Of a stretch of DNA of 64,000 nucleotides, positions 45,835 to 54,795 are shown piece by piece (within the stretch, counting starts at the first letter, position 1; every line of letters begins with the position of its first letter). Below the pieces are notes generated by a model. It ran no database searches, had not been told where the DNA came from, and saw only the letters and a program-made list of their open reading frames with translations. The position numbers and the translations under genes were made by a program. The DNA lies in the NCBI RefSeq assembly GCF_001544575.2, contig NZ_FCNY02000004.1:186001-250000 (forward strand), written 5' to 3'. This DNA comes from Caballeronia cordobensis. GTDB lineage: Bacteria > Pseudomonadota > Gammaproteobacteria > Burkholderiales > Burkholderiaceae.

Positions 45835-48324
45835 TCATTGCAACGTGTAGGCGATCACGTAATCGCCCGCCTTCGTGCCGAGCGAGCCATGACCGCCCGC
45901 CGTCACGAGCACGTACTGCTTGCCGCTTGCATCGGCATAGCTCATCGGCGTGGCCTGTCCGCCCGCCGGCAAGCGCGCCTCCCACAGTTTCTTGCCGTCG
46001 CGCACGTCGTAGGCGCGCACGTATTGATCGAGCGTGCCCGTGAGGAATGCGACGCCGCCCGCCGTCACCATCGTCCCGCCGAGACTCGGCACCCCGAGCG
46101 GCATGGGAATCGGCAGGGGCGCGCTGTCGCGGATCGTGCCGTTTTTGTGCATCCACGCGATCTTGTTCGTGCGCAGATCCACGCCCGCCATGTAGCCCCA
46201 CGGCGGCGCCTGGCACGGAATCCCGAGCGGTGAAAGGAACGCGCTGATCTCATAGCCGAACGGCGTGCCACGCGCGAGCTTGATGCCGCTCGTCTCGCTG
46301 CCCTTCTTCTCGCCATTGCTTTCCGGAATCTGCTCGCGCGGAATCAGCTTCGACACAAACGCCATGTAATCCGGATTCGCGATCAAAATCTGCCGTACCG
46401 GATCGACGGAAATCCCGCCCCAGTCGAACACGCCGAAATTGCCCGGAAACACCAGCGTGCCCTGCTCTGAGGGCGGCGTGAACGCCCCGTCGTAACGCAG
46501 GCTTTTGAACTTGATGCGGCACCAGAGTTGATCGAAAGGCGTCGTGCCCCACATGTCCGCTTCCTTCACACGCGGCGGATTGAAATTGAGCGCGGAGACG
46601 GCCTGCGTCGGCGCGGTGCGATCGCCCTTGGCCGCGCCCTGCGGCACGGGCGTCTCGGCGATCGGCACGATCGGCTGCCCGGTTTCGCGGTTCAGCACGT
46701 AGATGCTGCCCTGCTTCGTCGATGCAATCACCGCCGGCTGCATGCCCCGCGCCGTCTGCAAATCGACGAGCGTCGGCTGGCCGCCGACATCCATGTCCCA
46801 CAAATCGTGATGCGTGAACTGATAGTTCCAGCGCAGCTTGCCCGTCGCGGCGTCGAGCGCGACGAGGCCCGCGGCGAACTTTTCCGCCTGCGGCGTGCGC
46901 TCGCCGCCCCACTGATCGGGCGTCTGATTACCCATCGGCAGATAGATCATGCCCCGCTGCTCGTCGACGCTGAACATCGACCACATGTTCGGCGAATTGC
47001 GCACGTAGGTGCCACCGGGCGCGATCGGCTCGGTGGCGTCGGGATTGCCCGGGTCCCAGTTCCAGACGAGATGGCCGTCGTTCACGTCGAACGCGCGGAT
47101 CACGCCTGAAGGCTCATTGTTCGATTCGTTGTCGGTGACGTGGCCGCCGACGATCACGAGGTTGCGAAACACAGCCGGCGGCGAGGTCGAATAGTAGCCG
47201 CCCGGCGTGAACGGGCCGATGTTCGCGCGCAGATCGACCGCGCCGTCCTTGCCGAAGCGCGTGCACGCCTTGCCGGTGTCCGCGTCGAGGGCGATCAGGC
47301 GCGCGTCCGCTGTCGGAAGGAACAGGCGACGCGGACATTCAGCCAGCGCGGTGGTCTGGGCGGGCGTCTGCGCGGGCGCTTCGGGCGTCGCCGATGCGGC
47401 ATCGGGCGCGCTCGCTTCGGCCGCTGCGGGCGCCTCAGCCGCAACCGCAACCGCAGGCATCGGATGCATCGCCGCGTCGTAATACGCGACGCCCCGGCAG
47501 GTCATGTGCTCCCAGTGCTTGAACCCGACCGGGCTCTGAATCTGCGGATCGAAGCGCCATTTTTCCTTGCCGCTCGCGGCATCCAGCGCAATCACCTTGC
47601 TGTGCGGCGTGCACAGGAAGATCGTGTCGCCGACCTTGAGCGGCGTGTTCTCGTCCGTGGTTTCGGTGGGATCGTCATCGCCAGGCATGTCGCCGGTGCG
47701 ATACGTCCACGCCACTTTCAGCTGATGCGCGTTCTGCGGCGTGATCTGCGCAAGCGGCGCATAGCGTTGCGCGAGCGGCGAGCCGCCATAGTCGGTCCAG
47801 TCGCCCGGCTTACGCCCCGTCGCGGCGTTGAGATCGGGCTGATTGGCATCGGCGGCCACGTCCACGTCGATGCGTCCGGGCCGGTCGTGCGGATCGTTGA
47901 AGAACGTGCCGATGCCGAGCAGCAGCACGATCACGATCGCCGCGGCGAGCGGCGTGCGCGCCGCACGCGCGGTCGAGGGCGGCCCGAACAGCGCGCCGCG
48001 ATGCACGAACGGCATGAGCAGCCAGATCGCGAGCAGCAGCCAGATCCACAGACGCGGCATCAACTGCCAGAAATCGAAACGCACTTCGACGACCGCCCAG
48101 ATCGTCGAGGCGAACAGCATGAGCGCAAAGAGCAGCAGCGCGGAACGCCGCCGTATCAGCAGCAGAAGCCCGGTCACGACGATGGCCGCGCCCGCGATCG
48201 CGTAGTACCACGATCCTTTCAGCGTCACGAGATACGCGCCGCCCGCCGCCAGCGCCGCGCCGATGACGATGAACACGATGGCCGTAAAAAACGTGAGCGG
48301 ATGAAGTCTGCCGTGAACAGCCAT
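45835..48324 (-). CDS. gcd: Membrane-bound PQQ glucose dehydrogenase
   Basis: An 829-residue quinoprotein. Residues 1-140 hold five membrane helices (LTFFTAIVFIVIGAALAAGG onwards). The rest is a periplasmic eight-bladed propeller with W-motifs such as ALDADTGKACTRFG, AFDVNDGHLVWNWDPG and ALDAATGKLRWNY. The pairs HMTCRGVAYYDA and CPRRLFLPTADARLIALDAD are typical of mGDH. It oxidises aldoses to lactones and passes electrons to ubiquinone; in soil bacteria this drives gluconic-acid release and phosphate solubilisation. GGAGGAAT precedes the ATG. An Ala/Pro-rich insert near residue 290-320 is unusual and lies between blades. Confidence 0.92.
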   Translation of the reverse strand: MAVHGRLHPLTFFTAIVFIVIGAALAAGGAYLVTLKGSWYYAIAGAAIVVTGLLLLIRRRSALLLFALMLFASTIWAVVEVRFDFWQLMPRLWIWLLLAIWLLMPFVHRGALFGPPSTARAARTPLAAAIVIVLLLGIGTFFNDPHDRPGRIDVDVAADANQPDLNAATGRKPGDWTDYGGSPLAQRYAPLAQITPQNAHQLKVAWTYRTGDMPGDDDPTETTDENTPLKVGDTIFLCTPHSKVIALDAASGKEKWRFDPQIQSPVGFKHWEHMTCRGVAYYDAAMHPMPAVAVAAEAPAAAEASAPDAASATPEAPAQTPAQTTALAECPRRLFLPTADARLIALDADTGKACTRFGKDGAVDLRANIGPFTPGGYYSTSPPAVFRNLVIVGGHVTDNESNNEPSGVIRAFDVNDGHLVWNWDPGNPDATEPIAPGGTYVRNSPNMWSMFSVDEQRGMIYLPMGNQTPDQWGGERTPQAEKFAAGLVALDAATGKLRWNYQFTHHDLWDMDVGGQPTLVDLQTARGMQPAVIASTKQGSIYVLNRETGQPIVPIAETPVPQGAAKGDRTAPTQAVSALNFNPPRVKEADMWGTTPFDQLWCRIKFKSLRYDGAFTPPSEQGTLVFPGNFGVFDWGGISVDPVRQILIANPDYMAFVSKLIPREQIPESNGEKKGSETSGIKLARGTPFGYEISAFLSPLGIPCQAPPWGYMAGVDLRTNKIAWMHKNGTIRDSAPLPIPMPLGVPSLGGTMVTAGGVAFLTGTLDQYVRAYDVRDGKKLWEARLPAGGQATPMSYADASGKQYVLVTAGGHGSLGTKAGDYVIAYTLQ

Positions 48325-48490
48325 GCGAAATTCCTCCGTGACGATGGATGCCGGAACGCGGCCGTCGAGCGGTCGCGGTTCGGGCCTGGGGCGTCGTCGG
48401 AGGGAGCAATCGTTGTGCCGTTCTGAGGAATGAACGGCGTGCGTGCAAGGACTTCGTCAGGGATGAAGTCGGGGGAAGTCAAAGCGGACG

Positions 48491-48814
48491 TCAGAGCGGA
48501 CGCGGCCAGCGCCCGCCGGGCAGGTTCGCGGTCATGACGCCGGCGACGAACGCGGCCTTCAAGTCGGCGCGCTCGGTGAAACGGGGCGCGTCGAACCAGA
48601 GCAGAAATTCGTCGCGCCAGTTGCCCCACGCGTTTTCGTCGAATTCGAAATCTTCGTCGATGCGGCCGTTATCGCGCAGATACGCACCGACCACCTGTGT
48701 GCCGTTCCAGTACGCGACGGCGACATCGGTGAGATCCGCCGTCATGCCGCGCGGCAAATCCCGCAGCAGCATCGCGACATGCGCCTTGAACGATTCGAAT
48801 TCGGACGGTCTCAT
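48491..48814 (-). CDS. Hypothetical protein, 107 codons
   Basis: A soluble protein of about 107 residues with an aromatic, acidic middle (DEDFEFDENAWGNWRDEFLL) and a C terminus ending GGRWPRPL. GGAGCACGCG lies just before the ATG. It is co-directional with the small gene upstream, separated by 53 bp, so they probably form an operon. No family was recognised. Confidence 0.6.
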   Translation of the reverse strand: MRPSEFESFKAHVAMLLRDLPRGMTADLTDVAVAYWNGTQVVGAYLRDNGRIDEDFEFDENAWGNWRDEFLLWFDAPRFTERADLKAAFVAGVMTANLPGGRWPRPL

Positions 48815-48867
48815 CGCGTGCTCCGCGTCGAAAAAGTGCGTGAAAAACCTGCCTGCGGCGTGCCTGT

Positions 48868-49116
48868 TCAGCCGAACACGCCCTTGTTCAAATCCTTTTC
48901 GAACGCGGCGGTCCATTCCGTGCCGTGTCCGATGCGATATTCGCGTTCCTTCAACGTGGAACGCCGCGTGATGGTGACGTGGCCCTGCAGCGGATAAACA
49001 TCGTCCACGACATCGGACGCGCCGCCTTCCTGCACGAGAAAGTCGCTTTCCTCCAGCCGATGCCGCGCGAGGATCGCCAGAAAATCCGCTCTTTCGTCCG
49101 GTGCGATCACGGTCAT
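48868..49116 (-). CDS. Hypothetical protein, 82 residues
   Basis: A short soluble protein (MTVIAPDERADFLAILARHR at the start; GHVTITRRSTLKEREYRIG in the middle). GGAGGGCGTC precedes the ATG. It has no signal peptide or membrane segment. It is paired with the 107-codon gene downstream, and no function can be given. Confidence 0.6.
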   Translation of the reverse strand: MTVIAPDERADFLAILARHRLEESDFLVQEGGASDVVDDVYPLQGHVTITRRSTLKEREYRIGHGTEWTAAFEKDLNKGVFG

Positions 49117-49262
49117 GACGCCCTCCAAGATCGAAGTGCTTCCATTCAAATTAGCACACGCGCGGCGGAACGTCGGCGCATATCTTGCGATAAGCGCGGC
49201 ACGGCGCACGCGCTTACGATGAACGCGCCTGCCGATTATTTTTCATGAGGAGGGCATGACCG

Positions 49263-49634
49263 ATGAACCGCGGATCGATCATCCTGTGCGCGACGGCGCT
49301 CGCCGTCTGCACCCATGCGCGCGCCGCCGACGCCGTGTGCGGCACGCTCGAAAGCGCCACGAACGGGCAAGACGGCATGTTCGCGCTGCGCGAAGGGGAA
49401 AGCGTGAATTTCTGGCGTGGCGGCGTCGTGAGGCACGGCGCGCTGCACGTCTACAAGGAAGGCGAGGTGTTTCGCGTGTACTGGCAGCCGGAAGGCAGCG
49501 GCGACGTGTACGTGCTCGCGAACGAAGGCACGACGAGCGTGAGGCTCATCCTCACGCCGGTGCGCGGCACGAAAGTGGAGACGGGGCCGGGCAGCCTGCC
49601 CAGGCAGAACGTGCTGTCCTGCCCCGATCTGTAG
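49263..49634 (+). CDS. Hypothetical exported protein
   Basis: 123 residues with a Sec signal peptide (IILCATALAVCTHARAADAV, cleavage likely after ARA). The mature protein has two Cys residues, one near each end (VCGTLES, LSCPDL), that could form a disulphide. It looks beta-rich. GAGGAGGGCATGACCG precedes the ATG. It converges with tyrB with a 3-bp gap. Confidence 0.7.
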   Translation: MNRGSIILCATALAVCTHARAADAVCGTLESATNGQDGMFALREGESVNFWRGGVVRHGALHVYKEGEVFRVYWQPEGSGDVYVLANEGTTSVRLILTPVRGTKVETGPGSLPRQNVLSCPDL

Positions 49635-49637
49635 CGC

Positions 49638-50837
49638 TTACTTTGGCGCGAGCACCTTGCCGATCGCATCGGCGACGGCCTGCACGTTGCGCTCGTTCAG
49701 GCCCGCGACGCACATGCGGCCCGAGCGCAGGATATACACGCCGAACTCTTCTTTCAGCCGGTCGGCCTGTTCCGCGACGAGGCCCGTGTACGTGAACATG
49801 CCGCGCTGCTTCACGTAGCGCGTGAGCATTTCGCCGCGCACGTGATCCTTCAGGCCGTCGTGGATCGCCTGGCGCATGCGCGCGATGCGCTGGCACATCG
49901 ACGCGAGTTCCTTCTCCCACGACTGCTTCAGTTCGGGCGTGTTCAGCACGTGCGTCACGATCTTCGCGCCGTGCGTCGGCGGATTGCTGTAGTTCGCGCG
50001 CACCGCGCTCGTCAACTGGCCGAGCACGCGGTCGGCTTCGGCGGCATCGTCGCAGATTACGTGCAGGCCGCCGCAGCGCTCGCCGTACAGCGAGAAATTC
50101 TTCGAGAACGAATTGGCGATGAACGCCGGCACGCCGCGGCGCGCGAGTTCGCGCACGGCGAACGCGTCGTCATCGAGACCGGAGCCGAAGCCCTGATACG
50201 CCATATCCACGAACGGCAGCAAATCGCGCTTTTGCAGCACGTCGATGAGCTTGAGCCATTGCGCCTGATCCAGATCGACGCCCGTCGGGTTATGGCAGCA
50301 CGCATGCAGCAGCACGACGCTCTTCGCGGGCAGCTTGTCGATGCCTTCGAGCATCGCATCGAAGCGCAGGCCGCCGGTGGCTTCGTCGTAATACGGGTAC
50401 GTGTTCACCTCGAAACCCGCGCGCTCGAAGATGAAGCGATGGTTTTCCCACGTCGGATCGCTCACCCACACTTTCGATTGCGGGAAATAGCGCTTGATGA
50501 AATCGGCGCCCACTTTCAGCGCGCCCGAGCCGCCGAGCGTCTGCACCGTGGCGATGCGGCCCGCGGCGCGCGCGGGGCTGTCGTGACCGAACACGAGTTG
50601 CTGCACGGCGTCGCGATAGTGCGCGAAACCGGCCATCGGCAGATACGGTTTCGGGCCGAGCTCTTTCAGGATCGACAGTTCCGCTTCGCGAACCGCCTGC
50701 ATCACGGGCAGACGGCCTTCGTCGTCGAAGTAAATGCCGATGCTCAGATTGACCTTGTTCGTGCGCGGGTCCTTCTGGAAGTTTTCGTTCAGCGAGAGGA
50801 TCGGGTCGCCAGGGTAGGCATCGATATGTTCGAACAT
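49638..50837 (-). CDS. tyrB: Aromatic amino acid aminotransferase
   Basis: A 399-residue class I aminotransferase of the AspC/TyrB type. It opens MFEHIDAYPGDPILSLNENF, has the substrate/PLP block HACCHNPTGVDLDQAQW and the PLP lysine in NSFSKNFSLYGERCGGL. It interconverts phenylalanine or tyrosine with their 2-oxo acids; aspartate is another possible substrate. It is co-directional with an amino-acid permease 24 bp upstream, which supports aromatic amino-acid turnover. Confidence 0.9.
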   Translation of the reverse strand: MFEHIDAYPGDPILSLNENFQKDPRTNKVNLSIGIYFDDEGRLPVMQAVREAELSILKELGPKPYLPMAGFAHYRDAVQQLVFGHDSPARAAGRIATVQTLGGSGALKVGADFIKRYFPQSKVWVSDPTWENHRFIFERAGFEVNTYPYYDEATGGLRFDAMLEGIDKLPAKSVVLLHACCHNPTGVDLDQAQWLKLIDVLQKRDLLPFVDMAYQGFGSGLDDDAFAVRELARRGVPAFIANSFSKNFSLYGERCGGLHVICDDAAEADRVLGQLTSAVRANYSNPPTHGAKIVTHVLNTPELKQSWEKELASMCQRIARMRQAIHDGLKDHVRGEMLTRYVKQRGMFTYTGLVAEQADRLKEEFGVYILRSGRMCVAGLNERNVQAVADAIGKVLAPK

Positions 50838-50861
50838 GGTATGTGTGTCGGAGCGAGGATT

Positions 50862-52250
50862 TCAGCGGGATTCGAGACGGCCGGCGCGTTGCGCGTCAGT
50901 GCCCCGTTTTTTGAGATAGTAGCCGATTACGAGAACGGCCAGCCAAACCGGGATCAGGTACACGGACAGCCGCAGGTCCGGCGTCTCGAACATCACCCAG
51001 ACGATCCCCGCGAGGAACGCGAGCACCACGTAGTTCGTGAGCGGATAGCCGAAGCTGCGGAACAGGGTCGTTTCGTTGCGCGCGCGCTTTTGCCGCCGGA
51101 ACTTGAGATGGATGATGCTGATCATCGCCCAGTTGATGACGAGTGCCGACACCGCGAGGCCCATCAACAGGCCGAACGCGCGGCCCGGCATCACATAGTT
51201 GATGACGACGCACGCCGCCGTCACGAGCGCCGAGACGCCGAGCGCCGTCAGCGGAATGCCCCGCGCACTCACGTTTGCAAACATGCGCGGCGCGTTGCCT
51301 TGCTGCGCGAGGCCGTAGAGCATGCGGCTATTCGCGTAGACGCCGCTGTTGTACACGGAAAGCGCCGCGGTCAGCACGATCACGTTGAGCACGTTGGCGA
51401 CGAGCGTGCTGTTCATCTCGCGGAAGATCAGCACGAACGGGCTGCCGCCGGTCGCGACCTTGTCCCACGGATACAGCGCAAGCAGCACGCCGAGCGCGCC
51501 GACATAAAAAATGAGAATGCGGTAGATGACCTGATTGGTCGCGCGCGGAATGCTTTTCGACGGGTCTTCCGCTTCCGCCGCCGTAATGCCCACGAGTTCC
51601 AGGCCGCCGAACGAAAACATAATCACGGCCATCGACATCACGAGCCCGTTCACGCCGTTCGGAAAGAAGCCGCCGAGTTGCCACAGGTTCGCGACGCTCG
51701 CCTCAGGACCGGCCTTGCCCGATGCGAGCAGATAGCCGCCGAAAAGAATCATCCCGACGATCGCCGCGACTTTCACGATGGCGAACCAGAACTCCGTCTC
51801 GCCGTACGACTTCACGCTCGTCAGGTTGATCGCGTTGACGATCACGAAGCACGCGAGCGCGGATACCCAGGTCGGCAAAGCCGGCCACCAGTACTGCATG
51901 TAGATGCCGATCGCCGAGAGCTCGGCCATGCTCACCAGGATGTAAATGGCCCAGTAATTCCATCCCGAGATGAAGCCGGACGCATGGCCCCAGTATTTGT
52001 CCGCGAAATGGCTGAAGGAGCCCGCGACCGGCTCGTCCACGATCATCTCGCCCAGTTGCCGCATGATGAAAAACGCCATCACGCCGGCGATGGCGTAGCC
52101 GAGCAGCACGGAGGGCCCGGCGAGTTTGATCGTTTGCGCGACGCCAAGAAAAAGTCCGGTGCCGATCGCCCCGCCGAGCGCAATCAGCTGAATGTGGCGG
52201 CTTTTCAGGCCGCGCTTGAGAGAAGCTTCGTTCGTGTTGCCCTGAACCAT
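50862..52250 (-). CDS. APC-family amino acid permease (AroP/PheP-like)
   Basis: A 462-residue permease with about 12 membrane helices. The AAT-family marks are KSRHIQLIALGGAIGTGLFL, MRQLGEMIVDEPVAGSFSHF and FSFGGLELVGITAAEAEDPS. The coupling to tyrB suggests aromatic amino acids, but proline and GABA permeases have the same framework. It is the first gene of the two-gene operon. Confidence 0.88.
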   Translation of the reverse strand: MVQGNTNEASLKRGLKSRHIQLIALGGAIGTGLFLGVAQTIKLAGPSVLLGYAIAGVMAFFIMRQLGEMIVDEPVAGSFSHFADKYWGHASGFISGWNYWAIYILVSMAELSAIGIYMQYWWPALPTWVSALACFVIVNAINLTSVKSYGETEFWFAIVKVAAIVGMILFGGYLLASGKAGPEASVANLWQLGGFFPNGVNGLVMSMAVIMFSFGGLELVGITAAEAEDPSKSIPRATNQVIYRILIFYVGALGVLLALYPWDKVATGGSPFVLIFREMNSTLVANVLNVIVLTAALSVYNSGVYANSRMLYGLAQQGNAPRMFANVSARGIPLTALGVSALVTAACVVINYVMPGRAFGLLMGLAVSALVINWAMISIIHLKFRRQKRARNETTLFRSFGYPLTNYVVLAFLAGIVWVMFETPDLRLSVYLIPVWLAVLVIGYYLKKRGTDAQRAGRLESR

Positions 52251-52597
52251 GTCGATGTTAAATGCCTGCTGTATCGCACAAATTACCGCTTTAGAAGCGC
52301 CGCTCGCTGTCCTGCCTCATTCCGACCTCTCCACGCACCGCCAATCGGGCAAAAAGTGTGGTTTTTTGGTGCGGATGGTCATATTGGCCGGCGGAAAAAA
52401 CGCTCACTATCTCGGCAAGGGAGTCTGCGATTTTACCGCCCGGCGGCCCGCAGACCTTGCTGAGTGGACAACCCGTGATCGCGCGCCAATCTTCAGAGCG
52501 AACAACAAACGATTTGAGACCGGAATCAGGTGTTATTCGGAGGATTGATTTCGGCGCGACGGCGGACAATCGCATCATCCACTCACGGGGAGTCGCC
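52251..52597. other. Intergenic region upstream of permease, no gene seen
   Basis: About 350 bp between two divergent genes. It is more A/T-rich than its flanks and includes an imperfect inverted repeat CAAAAA-6-TTTTTTG near 52350, a possible regulator site. No convincing open frame or RNA gene was recognised. Confidence 0.5.
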
Positions 52598-52861
52598 ATG
52601 TATCAGACGATGGAAGGAAACGCCAGGCCGCATCGTACGGCGGAGCGTTTCGCTGAAGCACCGCAGGACGGCACGCCGGCCACGCAAGCCGAGTTGCTGA
52701 GCACGCTGCAGTCGGTGTCGGACAACATCATGCGACTCGCCGGGCGCTTGCACGCCGGGCGCGATGCCACCGACGCCGACGCCGTGTCGATCACCGAGCA
52801 GCAGGCGCTCGCGGAGCAGTTGATCGGCCGGTTGCTGGCGATGCCCGCGTCGCAGGCGTGA
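52598..52861 (+). CDS. Hypothetical small protein, 87 residues
   Basis: A soluble, mostly helical protein (TQAELLSTLQSVSDNIMRLA; ITEQQALAEQLIGRLLAMPA). CACGGGGAG lies just before ATG 52598; the longer frame upstream has no such signal. Family not recognised. Confidence 0.6.
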   Translation: MYQTMEGNARPHRTAERFAEAPQDGTPATQAELLSTLQSVSDNIMRLAGRLHAGRDATDADAVSITEQQALAEQLIGRLLAMPASQA

Positions 52862-52946
52862 CAGGACCAAGGGACCGGGAAACAGGAAACAAGATCTAAG
52901 CGCGAGAGCGGACGCACGCCGCTCCGCGTTCATCGGGGAAGTGAAA

Positions 52947-53108
52947 ATGAACTACTTGACCATCATCGCCGTAGTGTGGGGACTGTGCGCCGTATGCGCG
53001 GTGTTGTTCATCCGCGGCGCAGCGCAGCGCAATACGGAGCCGCTGCGCCCGCAGGCGGAGCGCGAGCCGAAAACGGGCCGCTCGCAGGATTTCAGCCGCC
53101 CGGCCTGA
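52947..53108 (+). CDS. Small single-pass membrane protein, 53 residues
   Basis: The short frame starts MNYLTIIAVVWGLCAVCAVL, a clear hydrophobic N-terminal helix of about 20 residues, followed by a charged Arg/Glu/Pro tail ending DFSRPA. GGGGA lies 7 bases upstream of the ATG. An in-frame GTG 6 bases earlier is an alternative start. It is co-directional with the preceding 87-residue gene. Confidence 0.6.
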   Translation: MNYLTIIAVVWGLCAVCAVLFIRGAAQRNTEPLRPQAEREPKTGRSQDFSRPA

Positions 53109-53168
53109 CCCGATGAACCGGCGAGGCGCAACCACGCCTCGCCGCTTGCTTCACCTGCCTGATCGGCC

Positions 53169-53615
53169 TTACTTGCCCGCGTTGATCGCGGCGACGGCCG
53201 CACGCAGGCCTAGCAGATAGCTGTCCACGCCGAATCCCGAAATCTGTCCCTTCGCGATTTCCGCGAACACCGATTTGTGGCGGAATTCCTCGCGCGCATG
53301 CACGTGCGACATATGCACTTCGATGATCGGTGCGCTCAGAATGGCGAGCGCATCGCGGATCGCGTAGCTGTAATGCGTCCACGCGCCCGCGTTGATCACG
53401 ATCGCATCGACCTTTTCCTCGAACGCGCGGTGAATGCGCGAGCACATCTCGCCTTCGATGTTCGTCTGGTAGCACTCCACGTCCACGCCCAGTTCCTTGC
53501 CTAGCGCGGCCATTTGCTCGTCGATTTGCGCGAGCGTCGCCGTGCCGTACTGCTTCGGATCGCGCTTGCCGAACATGTTGAGGTTGACGCCATGCAGCGT
53601 CAGGATCTTTGCCAT
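53169..53615 (-). CDS. aroQ: Type II 3-dehydroquinate dehydratase
   Basis: A 148-residue type II dehydroquinase. The active-site loop GKRDPKQYG contains the catalytic Tyr, INAGAWTHYSYAIRDAL is the substrate block, and VHMSHVHAREEFRHKS carries the catalytic His. It interconverts 3-dehydroquinate and 3-dehydroshikimate. Lying in an operon after an MHS transporter and a Gfo/Idh/MocA dehydrogenase, and not beside accBC, it may serve quinate or shikimate breakdown. Confidence 0.92.
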   Translation of the reverse strand: MAKILTLHGVNLNMFGKRDPKQYGTATLAQIDEQMAALGKELGVDVECYQTNIEGEMCSRIHRAFEEKVDAIVINAGAWTHYSYAIRDALAILSAPIIEVHMSHVHAREEFRHKSVFAEIAKGQISGFGVDSYLLGLRAAVAAINAGK

Positions 53616-53646
53616 GAGATTTCCTTGCGTGGAGAGTTAAGCGGAG

Positions 53647-54705
53647 TTAAGCGATTTCGACGATGCCGCCCGTGCTGGCGGCAAGCACGATAGCCTCGGT
53701 GATGCGCAGATTCTGCAGCCCGTCGCGCGCGCTGACAATAGGCTCGGCTTCGCCGCGCACTACACTCGCGAAATGCGCCATCTGATGCGCGAGCGGATCG
53801 TCGCGCGTCATCGGCACGATGCTTTCCTCGAACGGCTTCCACCACGAGCGATCTTCGGCGCGGGCGTAGGACTTGAGACGCATCGTCGGCACGGAAAGCG
53901 ACCCGGTCGTGCCCGCGATCACGTAGCAGTCTTCGTCGGGATACGTGGCATACGCCTTGTTCTCCTGCGAGGTCTGCTCCCAGCTGCGCGGACACGCGGC
54001 CGTATCGGACAGCATGAACGTGCCGAGCGCGCCGCTCGCGAAACGCAGATTGATCGCCACCGTATCTTCGACGGGAAAGCCGCGCGTCGCGTGCGAGGCG
54101 AACGCCTGCACCGCGACGATATCGCCGCACAGCATGCGCAGATTGTGGACCTCGTGGATCATGTTCAGCAGGATCGGGCCGGCGCCCGGCTCGCGCCGCC
54201 ACGGCGCGCTCGCGTAATACTCGTCGGGCTTGAAGAACACGGCGCTGCCCATCACCGCGACGAGCTTGCCGAGCCGCCCTTCCTCGATCACCTGCCTCGC
54301 GCGCGCCATGATCGGGCTATGCGCGCGATGATGCCCGATCAGCACTTTCACGCCCGAGCGTTCGGTTTCGTCGACGAGCGCCTGCGCTTCCTCGACGGTC
54401 GGCGCGATCGGCTTTTCCAGCAGCATCGGCACGCCCGCCGCGAGACAGATGCGCGCATGCTCGACGTGCAACTGATTCGGCGTCGCGAGCACGATGCCGT
54501 CGGGACGGTCTTTCGCGAGCAGTTCGTCGAGCGTCCTGTAGAGCGGCACGCCCGCTTTTTCGGCGATGGCGGCCGCCGCCGGCGCCGGATCGACGATAGC
54601 CGAGAGCGTGCAATCCGCACTCGTCTGCGCGACGCCCATGTGCGCCTGTCCGATATAGCCCGCACCCGCCACCGCGATGCGTGTCTTGCCTGAGTCTGTG
54701 TTCAC
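53647..54705 (-). CDS. Gfo/Idh/MocA-family oxidoreductase
   Basis: A 352-residue NAD(P)-dependent dehydrogenase. The Rossmann start VAGAGYIGQAHMGVAQ, the EKPIA motif in MLLEKPIAPTVEEAQALVDE and the substrate domain region ILLNMIHEVHNLRMLCGDIV are visible; His in the last block is the usual catalytic residue. Placed between a shikimate-type transporter and AroQ, a role as a quinate/shikimate or related cyclitol dehydrogenase is plausible. The gap to aroQ is 31 bp. Confidence 0.85.
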   Translation of the reverse strand: MNTDSGKTRIAVAGAGYIGQAHMGVAQTSADCTLSAIVDPAPAAAAIAEKAGVPLYRTLDELLAKDRPDGIVLATPNQLHVEHARICLAAGVPMLLEKPIAPTVEEAQALVDETERSGVKVLIGHHRAHSPIMARARQVIEEGRLGKLVAVMGSAVFFKPDEYYASAPWRREPGAGPILLNMIHEVHNLRMLCGDIVAVQAFASHATRGFPVEDTVAINLRFASGALGTFMLSDTAACPRSWEQTSQENKAYATYPDEDCYVIAGTTGSLSVPTMRLKSYARAEDRSWWKPFEESIVPMTRDDPLAHQMAHFASVVRGEAEPIVSARDGLQNLRITEAIVLAASTGGIVEIA

Positions 54706-54795
54706 TTCGATTCCACCGTGTCAAAAAGAAAACGCGAGTTCACCCCGGCGGCGCGTTTTCACGCACCGCCCGAGAAGGAAAAAAGCAAAGGAGAT

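Noticed and set aside
49842..52463. 873-codon plus-strand frame across tyrB and the permease
   Set aside because: It is the complement of two well-supported genes and has no recognisable domain or ribosome-binding site.
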